This document shows, piece by piece, positions 35,423-44,469 of a DNA stretch of 64,000 nt. This DNA comes from Maridesulfovibrio sp. (GTDB taxonomy: Bacteria > Desulfobacterota > Desulfovibrionia > Desulfovibrionales > Desulfovibrionaceae): the NCBI RefSeq assembly GCF_963676065.1, contig NZ_OY780933.1, forward strand, positions 3,738,501 through 3,802,500, written 5' to 3'. The notes under the pieces were generated by a model. That model was given only the letters and a program-made list of their open reading frames with translations, did not search any database and had not been told where the DNA came from. The first letter of the stretch is position 1. Each line of letters starts with the position of its first letter. A program made the position numbers and the translations under genes.

Positions 35423-36682
35423 ATGAAAGCCCGTAATACAACCGAATGGAAAAAAATTAGCAGCACCAGAGGCGTCCGATATTATGAACATGCGACCCGG
35501 AAATACAAAGGAAATCCTGATAAATATTACTCGGTTCGATGGTATCGCCAAGGCAAGACCCTAGAAGAAGGCATTGGATGGTCTTCAGAAGGATGGAAAG
35601 TAGCCGAAATCGCCGACCTCAGACACAAGCTTCAACAGAACTATAAATCAGGTGAAGATCCCAACACATTCGTCGCACTCAAAGAACATCACGCCAGAAA
35701 AAAAGCTGAAGCAGCAGCTAACGAAGCCAAAGAGCAGATCAAAGAAATAACCTTCCAAGAATTCTTTGAAGAATATTATATTCCGTGGAAACGGGACCGC
35801 AAAAAAAGAAAAACATGGACGGATGATGTAAAAAGAGCCAACAAGCGCATTCATCCATTTCTTGGCGGATTTCCCCTGTCAGCAATTACTCCAGATCTTC
35901 TTCAAGAATTCATGGACTCGCTTTACGACGCCAAGCTGGCCGAGGCGACTGTGCTCCACCATATGGCAATCATACGCTCTGTATTCAATCGCGCAGCCGC
36001 AACGATTGTAGATGAAGTTGTCATCTTTTCAGGACAATCCCCCATTGACCATATAGAGCTGCCCCAAATCGGCAATAAAAACCAAAGAGAACGCTTCCTC
36101 ACCAAAGAAGAAGCCAAACTCTTAATGTCTGCGACACTAAAGAAAGCCGAAAAATCTGAAAGGGATCTCTGGCGTAAAAGCTGGCAGGATCTGCATGACG
36201 CAATGCTGCTATCCCTTCACACAGGAATGAGACTTGGCGAAATCCAGCGTGCAGAATGGCACGATGTCAACTTTTATGGAAAATCGCTGACAGTGAGACT
36301 TATCAGTAACGGCCAGAAGCCGGGAGGGACTATCCCCCTCAACTCAGTTGCTCTTGATGTACTCATGCGCCGCAGAGATGAATCCGACGATGCGATGATC
36401 TTCCCTCCCCTCTCCGGGGGCAAAAAGAAAGAAAACCTTTCAAAGCAGTTCAAGATCATTGCCGACGAATTAAAACTGAACAGATTCGCCACATCCAAAA
36501 GTCAAAGAATAGTATTCCATTCACTCCGCCACACATTCGCCTCTTGGCTGGCTATTGCCGGAGTGGACATCTATCGCATCAAAACTTTGATGCGCCATAA
36601 GACCATCAACATGACCATGCGCTACGCTCACCTCAGCCCTGATTACTCTCAAGGGGCGGTAGACCTGCTAACTATGGATTAA
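35423..36682 (+). CDS. Tyrosine-type site-specific integrase
   Basis: A 419-residue phage/ICE integrase with an N-terminal arm-binding domain (about 1-75), a core-binding SAM-like domain (about 105-215) and a catalytic domain. Catalytic residues are visible: Arg in HTGMRLGE (near 270), the H-x-L-R-H of 'FHSLRHTFASWLA' (near 365), the RHK turn and the nucleophile Tyr in MTMRYAHL (near 402). The start is in GGGAGAG context; spacing is tight, so a later start is possible. It reads away from the tRNA attachment core, as in most tRNA-integrating elements. Confidence 0.93.
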   Translation: MKARNTTEWKKISSTRGVRYYEHATRKYKGNPDKYYSVRWYRQGKTLEEGIGWSSEGWKVAEIADLRHKLQQNYKSGEDPNTFVALKEHHARKKAEAAANEAKEQIKEITFQEFFEEYYIPWKRDRKKRKTWTDDVKRANKRIHPFLGGFPLSAITPDLLQEFMDSLYDAKLAEATVLHHMAIIRSVFNRAAATIVDEVVIFSGQSPIDHIELPQIGNKNQRERFLTKEEAKLLMSATLKKAEKSERDLWRKSWQDLHDAMLLSLHTGMRLGEIQRAEWHDVNFYGKSLTVRLISNGQKPGGTIPLNSVALDVLMRRRDESDDAMIFPPLSGGKKKENLSKQFKIIADELKLNRFATSKSQRIVFHSLRHTFASWLAIAGVDIYRIKTLMRHKTINMTMRYAHLSPDYSQGAVDLLTMD

Positions 36683-36712
36683 TTACCACTTAAACTACGA
36701 GGGTTTTCATTA

Positions 36713-37012
36713 ATGACTATGTTCAATCCCCCGCATCCCAGTGAACTTATCAGCCCCGTATATATGGAAAAATACAATCTCAGTTGCCGCAAGCTGGCAA
36801 TGCTGCTCGACGAGGCTCCGTCCACTCTCGCCCGTATCCTGCACGCCAAAAGCGCGGTCTCTCCTGAGATGGCCCTACGACTTTCAAAAGTCATCGGACG
36901 CACCCCGGAAAGCTGGCTGGCTATGTAGGCCAACTATAATCTTGAAAAAATACGCAGCCAAATTGATTTGTCTGGGGTCATTTCTGTGCGTACAGATTTT
37001 CCGATTGCATAA
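36713..37012 (+). pseudogene. HigA-type antitoxin interrupted by an amber codon
   Basis: The first 71 codons encode a HigA/XRE protein ('PPHPSELISPVYMEKYNLSCRKLA', HTH 'APSTLARILHAKSAVSPEMALRLSKVIGRTPESWLAM'). A TAG follows at 36926-36928, yet the frame continues with ANYNLEKIRSQIDLSG and stops at 37010-37012, which is the expected C-terminus of the family ('ESWLAMQANYDL...'). So one C-to-T change (CAG to TAG) truncated it. The HTH domain remains whole, so a 71-residue DNA-binding protein may still be made (GAGGG precedes the ATG). No HigB toxin gene is adjacent: the integrase ends 30 bases upstream. Confidence 0.75.
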
Positions 37013-37031
37013 CCTGGTATTTTTTATGTTT

Positions 37032-37336
37032 AAAAACCGCTATGCAAACCGCTCAAAAAGACAAAATAGGAGACTCTAATCCATAAACAAGACATTTATA
37101 TATCAACAACTTACGAACATCAAAAGATCGCTGTCTAAAACGCTCGTTTTTTCTACAAATATAGCTGAAAATAGTTCCATTGGTTGTTGGTTAACACGAA
37201 AAATTTTCTTGAGCAAAAAGATCGCTATTCAAACCGCTCATTTTTTGGAAAATAAACAACATTGAAAAGACATAAAATATTATGTAATTAAATAGTTACA
37301 AACTTTAAAAACCGCTAACCAAACCGCTCAAAATTG
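37032..37336. repeat. Four spaced direct repeats upstream of the fic gene
   Basis: Four copies of YCGCT-N7-MCGCTC, starting at 37037 (CCGCTATGCAAACCGCTC), 37128, 37223 and 37312, at intervals of 91, 95 and 89 bases. Each copy is itself a pair of CGCT half-sites exactly 12 bases apart and is flanked by A/T runs. The last lies 16 bases before the fic start region. The spacers share no obvious sequence. The block resembles operators or iterons, not a CRISPR array. Confidence 0.7.
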
Positions 37337-37344
37337 GAGAAAAC

Positions 37345-38580
37345 ATGACCTTTTGGCCGATAGTAATTCCTGACCGAAAAGACATTGGGCCCTTAAAAGA
37401 TATGGCACAGGAAGTTATCGCCTCATCGGCTTCTCTTGAAGGCCGGGTGGCACCTGACACAGCTAAAATAATCGGAGATCATCTTCGGATAATCAATAGC
37501 TACTACAGCAACCTCATTGAAGGTCACAAATCGACTCTTCGCGATATTGAAGATGCCATGGCCAAACGTTTTGATGCTGATTCTGAAAAAAGATACGCAC
37601 AAGATTTATGCGCTGCACACGTTCTGGCAGAAATGGAACTAATGAACGATATTGAGAATGGCACTGTAAAAAATATCGCCAGCCAAGACCTGCTGAGGCT
37701 GATTCATACCAGATTTTACAGCCACTTGTCGCCAGACCATCTTTATACTCATGAAAAAGATGGTTTTACGGATATTCCCGTGCTGCCGGGAGAATTTCGA
37801 GACAGGCTTATTTCGGTCGGACCAAACGTCGCAACAGGTGGTTCGATCGGACCTAATCCTGAAAATTTGAACATAGCTCTGCAACAATTTTCAGATGATT
37901 ATAACCAGCAACAATATTTTGGTGATGAAAGGATTATAGCCATGGCCGCCTCTCATCACCGCCTGACATGGTTACATCCGTTCAGAGATGGAAATGGCCG
38001 CGTGTCACGATTGTTTTCTACTCTTTATATGGCCCGGTGCGATATTAATAAATCAAACCTGTGGTCATTATCGCGTGGATTATCCAAAAACAAAGAAGAA
38101 TACATGATCAATCTATTTTCATGCGACCCGCCTCAGGAAGAAGAAAAGGCTACTCATAGCGCAAGCGAGCTTCTTGCTGATTTTGTAGAATTTATGTTTG
38201 AAGTATGTCTTGATCAGATCGGCTTTATGAGCAATCTGCTTTCGCTTGAAACGATTGAGCGGCGTATTGAGTGGTTTGTTGAAGTCAATTCTTTAAAGCG
38301 TGGTGGAAAACTGCATCCAGATTCAGCCCGTCTGCTACGTGCTGTATTTATGCAAGGAAAGGTTAAAAGAGGTGAGGCTGGCACAATTCTTAACAAAGCA
38401 ACATCAACAGCGAGAAAAATTGTTAAAGAACTAATTGATGAAGGCTTACTCACATCTGACACGCCAAAATCACCTTTACAAGTAGCACTCCCGTCCAAAG
38501 CATTGCCGTACTACTTCCCGGACATATACAATCCAAGTGTAATCGGTAAAGACTACGTTGATATGATCGCTAAAAGATAA
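37345..38580 (+). CDS. Fic/DOC-family protein with C-terminal winged helix
   Basis: A 411-residue Fic protein. The catalytic loop is HPFRDGNGR (near 210), intact for AMP or UMP transfer. An inhibitory helix motif SNLIEG lies near 55 (class II, N-terminal), so activity is probably auto-inhibited. The C-terminal region (about 330-400) has a winged-helix pattern ('RGEAGTILNKATSTARKIVKELIDEGLL'), as in Fic proteins that bind DNA near their own gene. TTGGAGAAA precedes the ATG. The four repeats upstream may be its operators. Target protein unknown. Confidence 0.92.
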   Translation: MTFWPIVIPDRKDIGPLKDMAQEVIASSASLEGRVAPDTAKIIGDHLRIINSYYSNLIEGHKSTLRDIEDAMAKRFDADSEKRYAQDLCAAHVLAEMELMNDIENGTVKNIASQDLLRLIHTRFYSHLSPDHLYTHEKDGFTDIPVLPGEFRDRLISVGPNVATGGSIGPNPENLNIALQQFSDDYNQQQYFGDERIIAMAASHHRLTWLHPFRDGNGRVSRLFSTLYMARCDINKSNLWSLSRGLSKNKEEYMINLFSCDPPQEEEKATHSASELLADFVEFMFEVCLDQIGFMSNLLSLETIERRIEWFVEVNSLKRGGKLHPDSARLLRAVFMQGKVKRGEAGTILNKATSTARKIVKELIDEGLLTSDTPKSPLQVALPSKALPYYFPDIYNPSVIGKDYVDMIAKR

Positions 38581-39050
38581 AAAGATTCTCTCCTAAAAAT
38601 CTTTTCATCTAAAATCTTGCAGAAACAAAAAATGCACCTATTTTTTGAGTGCAGAACGTATATGAAATCCCTCTCGGTTATTCTGAAGACTGAAAATAAA
38701 ATTCGATAAAAAAGTAGGACACCATCTGCATGAATAGGTCAATATTTCTACTGGACTGAAATTAATTTGATTTTTTTAGGTAGGATTTCAGTTTAAGACA
38801 GGACCATTTTTATCAAACTAATTTTCACTACTCACTACACACTAAAATATTTTAAACAATTCCCCCCAAAACACTCTGGCGATCCCTATAGATGATATAC
38901 TGTCTTTGATCTACACAGTACAGGAAGACATCTCGACCATGAGGGTTGTTGCAGATCACTTTCGATTGGCATGCTCACTTCCCATAACGTCAGTGATGTT
39001 GTTGAAAATACGTAGGTTTAACTTCAAAAAAGAAGAGAATAGCCTTCAGG
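38581..39050. other. AT-rich gap downstream of fic, no intact gene
   Basis: About 470 bases with AT-rich, short broken frames. A sequence near 38715 (AAAAAAGTAGGACACC) resembles insertion-sequence ends. No supportable gene. Confidence 0.3.
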
Positions 39051-39206
39051 ATGCTTCAAGTGGAAAGCTTATACATATACCACGCCTTAGGGCTGTCCGG
39101 CTATGACTATGTCCGTCAGGATTTCGTTGCCGTGGATTGCGATAAATATGTTGAAAAAGGTCTCTTTTTTTTGGAAATACTGCGGAAAAATCTGTACAGA
39201 TGTTAG
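39051..39206 (+). pseudogene. N-terminal remnant of an ISL3-family transposase
   Basis: The 51-codon frame MLQVESLYIYHALGLSGYDY continues with 'VRQDFVAVDCDKYVEKG' and ends 'NLYRC' then stop. The 'LYHALGL.GY.Y' opening and the C that would begin the zinc-finger (CPxCG) fit the first 50 residues of ISL3 transposases. The rest of the transposase is missing. Confidence 0.55.
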
Positions 39207-39295
39207 CAGGCTACTTGTAGACTGGGTAAATGTTTTCACAAGATTCAAAGTGATTATTACCACTTAATTTAAAATAGTTGATTTGCGACTTCTTC

Positions 39296-39338
39296 TTGAC
39301 AAGAACATTGAAATGGTATTTTATGTGTATATACACGC
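39296..39338 (+). promoter_or_regulatory. marR promoter with overlapping palindromic operator
   Basis: TTGACA (39296-39301), 17 bases, TTTTAT (39319-39324). TGTGTATATACACGC (39324-39338) overlaps the -10 and probable start. The exact reverse complement of this 15-mer is at 39827-39841. Confidence 0.75.
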
Positions 39339-39374
39339 AACAGTGATTCTGAACATAAATTTAGAGCATCAATC

Positions 39375-39812
39375 ATGGATAATTTGCACATATCTTCTTC
39401 TAACATCCCTTGCCACTGCGCTAACCTGCGTCGGGCCACGAGGATGGTCACACAGTTTTACGATCAGATGCTGGCCCCCTCTGGGCTCAAGGGCACCCAG
39501 TATTCCCTGTTGCGATATGTTGAACAACTGGAACCGGTAAATATGACTGAACTGGCTAAGCATATGGGCTTGGACCGCACTACCCTAGTGCGAAACGCAA
39601 AGCCCTTGGAGGCTCAAGGCCTGCTCGCATCTGCCAGAGGGAGAGATTTGCGTACCCATGAACTTCACCTCACCGAACCAGGGCGTGAAAAACTAAAAGA
39701 GGCTACGGTTATGTGGCAGAAGGCTCAGGATAATTTAGAGGAATTTCTGGGAAGTACACAACTTGAAAACCTCTTAGTTTTGGTGGGGAAGTTGCACCAA
39801 GTGGCAGAATAA
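39375..39812 (+). CDS. MarR-family transcriptional repressor
   Basis: A 145-residue MarR protein. The winged HTH is at about 50-100 ('VNMTELAKHMGLDRTTLVRNAKPLEAQGLL'). The N-terminus 'SSNIPCHCANLRRATRMVTQFYD' contains a CxC pair that could sense oxidants or electrophiles. The palindromic operator overlaps its own promoter, so autorepression is likely; the same site lies upstream of the RND operon. First gene of the locus. Confidence 0.92.
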   Translation: MDNLHISSSNIPCHCANLRRATRMVTQFYDQMLAPSGLKGTQYSLLRYVEQLEPVNMTELAKHMGLDRTTLVRNAKPLEAQGLLASARGRDLRTHELHLTEPGREKLKEATVMWQKAQDNLEEFLGSTQLENLLVLVGKLHQVAE

Positions 39813-39826
39813 TTTTTTTAAGACAA

Positions 39827-39841
39827 GCGTGTATATACACA
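39827..39841 (+). promoter_or_regulatory. Second MarR operator, upstream of the efflux operon
   Basis: GCGTGTATATACACA is the exact reverse complement of the marR operator. It lies just before a TATTAT/TATAAG -10 candidate (39843-39855), so binding would block the efflux promoter. Confidence 0.7.
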
Positions 39842-39983
39842 CTTATTATATAAGTACATACTTCACTGAGTGAGTCAGTAATGCTCTGACTCGCAAAAGA
39901 ATTTTATCCCAAGTGATAAAGTCTGTATATGTAAGTGTTCTAGTCGGTGTAAAGCGACTAGCATTCGATGTGGAGGAGTCTCC

Positions 39984-40094
39984 ATGCCGATTTTAGACAT
40001 GGATTTGCGTGTAGCTACACGAAAACAGTGGCGTTCATGCCTGTACAACCAACGTCTATTTTTGAAGCAGGCAGATTTCCTTCCCAATATATGA
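39984..40094 (+). CDS. Possible small open frame in the efflux leader (36 codons)
   Basis: ATG behind a strong GGAGGAGTCTCC, encoding MPILDMDLRVATRKQWRSCL then more basic residues and a stop. It lies in the leader between the MarR operator and the RND adaptor gene. It may be a leader peptide or a remnant. No family recognised. Confidence 0.35.
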   Translation: MPILDMDLRVATRKQWRSCLYNQRLFLKQADFLPNI

Positions 40095-40156
40095 ACAGCT
40101 TTCGATTATCCCATGAGTAGAATTGGTTTTACGGTATAATCTTAAGGAGGTTTCAC

Positions 40157-41281
40157 ATGCATATTTATACTCAACGGTTTCACATGACCATAAAACGTCT
40201 TTGCCATGCATTGACTTACATAATAATTTTATGCGTTCTCCTCTCCGGGTGTCAGGAAACGCATTCACACGTTCAAAAACGCCCTGTGGTTAGGACCATG
40301 CAAATCATCCTAGATAAGGGGTCTGAGAATAGCTCCTATCCGGGTATAATTGTGGCACGCCACGAAATTCAAGAGTCTTTCCGGGTGGGCGGACGTATTG
40401 AAAAACGTTTGGTGGATGTTGGTGATCTTGTGCAAGCCGGCCAAGTTCTGGCTACTCTCGACGAAAAAGATCTTCGCCTTTCGATGGAAAGTGCTGAGGC
40501 GGAACGAAGCGCGGCAGTCTCCAACAAAAAACAAGCTACGGCCGAGGAACGACGTTACGCTATCCTATTGTCCAAAAACACCGTAAGTCGATCCGAATAC
40601 GATCTCAAACACTTGTCTGCTGAAGAGGCACGGGCGCGTCTTGAAAAGGCGGATCGTGCGTTTAAATTGGCTACAAGCCAACGTGGGTATGCCCAGTTGG
40701 TCTCCAGTAATGATGGTGTTATCACAAAAGTGAGCGCTGAAGCCGGGCAAGTCGTGGCCCAAGGACAAAGTGTAGTTACCGTCGCTCGTAAGGGCGTGCG
40801 GGAAGTGCTTGTAAATATACCTGAAAGAAGTATTCAAGGAATAAGAGAAAAAACTGCGGAAGTATCGCTCTGGTCGAAGCAGGATGCCCGTTTCCAGGCG
40901 ATACTGCGAGAAATTTCTCCGTCTGCAGATTCTGCCACCAGAACCTATGCCGCCCGATATTCCATACCCGATGTAGACTCATCCGTGTTACTCGGCATGA
41001 CGGCGACACTCCATCTCTCCGAACGCCTCCCATTCCAGACTGCCCGTATTCCGGCCAGTGCCTTGCTCAACCAGGGAAAAGGTCCTGGCATATGGATAGT
41101 AGAACCACAAACCGGACAACTGACATTCCGGCCAATCACAGTGGATCAATACACAGAGCGTGATGCTATTGTACATGGTCAACTCTCCAACGGTGATATT
41201 ATAGTCACTTCCGGTGTCCAGAAGCTAGACGAAACAGTTTTCGTCAGACTGACCGATGCGACACAGGGAGGTGTCCGGTGA
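40157..41281 (+). CDS. RND efflux periplasmic adaptor (HlyD/MFP)
   Basis: A 374-residue membrane fusion protein. Lipobox LSGC near residue 33 makes it a lipoprotein. Biotinyl-lipoyl half (about 75-105, 'IEKRLVDVGDLVQAGQVLATLDEKDL'), a coiled-coil hairpin (about 110-165), then beta-barrel. AAGGAGG precedes the ATG at six bases. The stop overlaps the next start by 4 bases (GTGA), so adaptor and pump are coupled. No outer-membrane factor gene follows, so a TolC-like partner elsewhere is needed. Confidence 0.92.
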   Translation: MHIYTQRFHMTIKRLCHALTYIIILCVLLSGCQETHSHVQKRPVVRTMQIILDKGSENSSYPGIIVARHEIQESFRVGGRIEKRLVDVGDLVQAGQVLATLDEKDLRLSMESAEAERSAAVSNKKQATAEERRYAILLSKNTVSRSEYDLKHLSAEEARARLEKADRAFKLATSQRGYAQLVSSNDGVITKVSAEAGQVVAQGQSVVTVARKGVREVLVNIPERSIQGIREKTAEVSLWSKQDARFQAILREISPSADSATRTYAARYSIPDVDSSVLLGMTATLHLSERLPFQTARIPASALLNQGKGPGIWIVEPQTGQLTFRPITVDQYTERDAIVHGQLSNGDIIVTSGVQKLDETVFVRLTDATQGGVR

Positions 41282-44200
41282 AAAGCTACAACCTTTCCAA
41301 GTGGGCCGTCACGCACCGCCCTCTGACCTTATTCCTCATTCTTCTCGTCTCCTTGTCAGGCATCTGGTCATACCTACAGCTTGGACGAGCAGAGGATCCT
41401 GATTTTACAGTAAAAATAATGGTCATCAGTGCACAGTGGCCCGGAGCTACAGCCGACGAAATGCAGCGTCTGGTGGCTGATCCCATCGAAAAAAAACTTC
41501 AGGAGGTTCCATACTTCGACAAGGTGAAAACATACTCCCAGCCGGGAAGCGTGATTATACAGCTGTACCTTCAGGATTCCATGCCCCCGTCCGAAGTGGA
41601 ACAATGCTGGTATCAAGCGCGTAAGCGGGTTGGCGACGTCAAAATAAATCTTCCCGCCGGAGTGCTTGGCCCTTTCTTCAACGACGAGTTCGGTGATGTG
41701 GATTCTCTTCTCTATGTGCTTACCGGCCCGGACTTTACACTGCGCGAACTGAAAGATGAAGCCGAAGGCATCCGACAGACGTTACTGCGCGTACCCTTCG
41801 TGACCAAAGTGCGATTCTATGGGGAACAGTCTGAATGCATATTTGTTGAACTTAATCATGCCAAGCTGGCGACATTGGGGGTTACAGCCCAGGCCATCTT
41901 TAATTCAATTGCCAAGCAAAATGCGGTAACGCCGTCCGGTGAACTGGAGACGGCTGCCGACAGAATTTACCTTCGCGTAGATGGTGCCCTCATGGGGGTC
42001 GATGCACTTGCAGAAGTGCCTGTGCAAAGTAACGGTAAGATCTTTCGGTTGGGAGACATTGCCACTCTTAGGCGAGGGCCTCAGGACCCCCCGACATATA
42101 CAGTTCAACACGAAGGCAAGCCGGGTATCGCCTTGGGAGTGGTCATGACCAAGGGGGCCAACGTGTTGGAGTTCGGGCGGAATTTGGACACGGCCATGGC
42201 GCGGATCAAAGAAAATTTACCATTGGGCTTTGAGATCAGCCGAGTGGCCGATCAGCCCGAAGTGGTTAGCGAGTCCGTGAATGAATTCATCCGCTCCTTT
42301 ATCGAAGCCCTGGTCATAGTGCTTGCCGTAAGTTTCCTGTCGCTTGGTTGGCGCACTGGCATCGTCGTAGCCCTGGCAGTACCTCTTGTGCTGGCCATGG
42401 TCATGGTGGTCATGAACTCGCTTGGAATGAGTCTAGAACGGATATCTCTCGGAGCGCTCATTATTGCGCTGGGGCTCTTGGTGGATGACGCCATCATTTC
42501 GGTTGAGATGATGGTTGTGAAAATGGAGCAAGGATTCGACCGTATCAAAGCAGCTACGTTTGCATGGAACGCCACAGCGTTTCCGATGCTGACCGGTACG
42601 TTGGTTACTGTTGCGGGGTTTTTGCCCGTTGGTTTAGCCAAATCCGTTTCAGGAGAATATGCCGGCGGCATCTTCTGGGTCGTGATGATCGCCCTGGTGG
42701 CCTCATGGTTTGTTGCCGTGGTTTTCACCCCTTATCTCGGCTTCAAGTTGTTGCCGGATTTTCACAGGGAGGATTATCATAATTCGCATGCCATCTATGA
42801 GACGTCAAGTTACCGCCTGTTGCGTCGCGTGGTCACATGGTGCGTGGAGCATCGCAGGACAGTTATTGGCGCGACAGTCTTACTCTTCGGCATTGCGGTG
42901 TTCGGCTCATCATTCGTGTCACGACAGTTTTTCCCCTCCTCTTCCCGCCCGGAGCTGTTGGCCGAAATCCGCTTACCGGAAGGATCTGCCTTTAAAACCA
43001 CTGCCCATGCCGTTAAGACAATGGAAAAGTTCTTGCAAACCGACCCCGAGATCAAAACCTTCACAAGCTACATCGGCTCTGGAGCGCCGCGATGGTTTTT
43101 GCCCATGGCTCCGGAATTGCCGCATACGAGCTATGGCGTCGTCGTGCTTATGATGGCTGATGCCGCTGCGCGAGATCGGGTAAAATCACGCATAAATACT
43201 TTTATCGCCCAAGGCGGTCTTCCCCAGGCCAGAGTACGCTTGACGACCTTGTCGCTCGGGCCGCCAGTCGGTTTCCCCGTTCAATTCAGGGTTATCGGCC
43301 CCGACGCGCTGAAAGTTCGGGAAATTGCCTATCAGGTCCGCGCGATCATGCGTGAGAACAAGAAGACCTACGATGTCAATTTAGACTGGAACGAACAGGC
43401 CAAGACGATCCGGCTGGATGTGGATCAGGACCGGACCAGAGCGCTCGGATTGAATCCTCAGGACATCGCGGAAGCCCTGCATATGCTTCTTTCCGGAGTA
43501 ACAATAACTCAGGTTCGTGATGGTATTGAGTTGGTCAATGTTGTGGCTCGGGCAGTACCCGAAGAACGGCTGAGTCCTGAACTTTTGGGTGATTTAACGA
43601 TCAGTGCCCGCAATGGGCAACCCATTCAGCTCTCTCAGGTGGCAAAGATCCATTATACATACGAGGAGCCTATCTTATGGCGGCAAAATCGAGATTTGAC
43701 AATTACAGTGCGTTCGGAAGTCATTGCGGGTGTTCAGGCGCCCGATGTCACCTTGGAAATACTTCCGAAACTCAAATCCATAATAAAAGATCTGCCGTCC
43801 GACTACCGGATTGAAGTCGGAGGCGCCCTGGAGGAGAGCAGCAAGGCCAATCACTCCATAGTCGTCCTCCTCCCGCTCATGACCGGGATCATGCTTTTAT
43901 TGTTGATGTTCCAGTTGCAAAGCTTTCCAAGTTTATTTCTGGTTCTTGCTACAGCTCCCTTGGGTTTGATCGGTGCGGTTGGTGCATTATTGGTCTTTAA
44001 CCAGCCCTTCGGCTTTGTGGCCTTGCTTGGAGTTCTCGCATTGGCTGGCATGATCATGCGTAACAGTGTTATTCTCGTGGACCAGATCTCGTTGAATAGA
44101 CAAGAAGGACACCCGGCATGGGAGGCTGTTATTGACGCTACAATTCGGCGGGCCCGCCCTGTGGTGTTAACTGCGTTGGCAGCAATTCTGGCCATGATTC

Positions 44201-44340
44201 CTCTGACGCGTAATGTGTTTTGGGGTCCAATGGCCGTTGCCATCATGGGCGGACTGCTTGTGGCTACAGTTCTGACACTGCTTTTTACACCGGCTCTATA
44301 TATGATGATTTTTCGTATACACCGCCCGGAAGAGACGTAG
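41278..44340 (+). CDS. RND-type multidrug efflux pump (AcrB-like)
   Basis: A 1020-residue inner-membrane proton-driven transporter. It shows the N-terminal helix and 'YQLGRAEDPDFTVKIMVISAQWPGA' opening, the TM4 proton-relay pair in 'LGLLVDDAIISVEMM', and the expected two-fold repeat (6+6 helices with two large periplasmic loops). It starts with GTG. Substrates are unknown; the MarR gene upstream implies induction by an antimicrobial or oxidant. Confidence 0.92.
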   Translation: MKSYNLSKWAVTHRPLTLFLILLVSLSGIWSYLQLGRAEDPDFTVKIMVISAQWPGATADEMQRLVADPIEKKLQEVPYFDKVKTYSQPGSVIIQLYLQDSMPPSEVEQCWYQARKRVGDVKINLPAGVLGPFFNDEFGDVDSLLYVLTGPDFTLRELKDEAEGIRQTLLRVPFVTKVRFYGEQSECIFVELNHAKLATLGVTAQAIFNSIAKQNAVTPSGELETAADRIYLRVDGALMGVDALAEVPVQSNGKIFRLGDIATLRRGPQDPPTYTVQHEGKPGIALGVVMTKGANVLEFGRNLDTAMARIKENLPLGFEISRVADQPEVVSESVNEFIRSFIEALVIVLAVSFLSLGWRTGIVVALAVPLVLAMVMVVMNSLGMSLERISLGALIIALGLLVDDAIISVEMMVVKMEQGFDRIKAATFAWNATAFPMLTGTLVTVAGFLPVGLAKSVSGEYAGGIFWVVMIALVASWFVAVVFTPYLGFKLLPDFHREDYHNSHAIYETSSYRLLRRVVTWCVEHRRTVIGATVLLFGIAVFGSSFVSRQFFPSSSRPELLAEIRLPEGSAFKTTAHAVKTMEKFLQTDPEIKTFTSYIGSGAPRWFLPMAPELPHTSYGVVVLMMADAAARDRVKSRINTFIAQGGLPQARVRLTTLSLGPPVGFPVQFRVIGPDALKVREIAYQVRAIMRENKKTYDVNLDWNEQAKTIRLDVDQDRTRALGLNPQDIAEALHMLLSGVTITQVRDGIELVNVVARAVPEERLSPELLGDLTISARNGQPIQLSQVAKIHYTYEEPILWRQNRDLTITVRSEVIAGVQAPDVTLEILPKLKSIIKDLPSDYRIEVGGALEESSKANHSIVVLLPLMTGIMLLLLMFQLQSFPSLFLVLATAPLGLIGAVGALLVFNQPFGFVALLGVLALAGMIMRNSVILVDQISLNRQEGHPAWEAVIDATIRRARPVVLTALAAILAMIPLTRNVFWGPMAVAIMGGLLVATVLTLLFTPALYMMIFRIHRPEET

Positions 44341-44469
44341 ATAGCACGTCAGGACCAAAACCAGCCTGTACTCTTTTATCAATTCTCTGAAGAGGGATGA
44401 CGTGATGGTACCGGCAATATGCAAAAATTTATTAAGAATACTGTCATATGTTGCCAAAAGGAGGGTTAC

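Noticed and set aside
36926..36928. The TAG in higA as pyrrolysine
   Set aside because: No sign of pyl genes in the window, and HigA families have Gln there. A nonsense mutation is simpler.
37032..37336. The four repeats as a CRISPR array
   Set aside because: Repeats are short (17-18 bases), imperfect and 71-78 bases apart with no cas genes; spacing and half-site structure fit operators better.
38906..39106. Open frame of 66 codons
   Set aside because: No ribosome site, and it overlaps the ISL3-type frame that has recognisable family residues.
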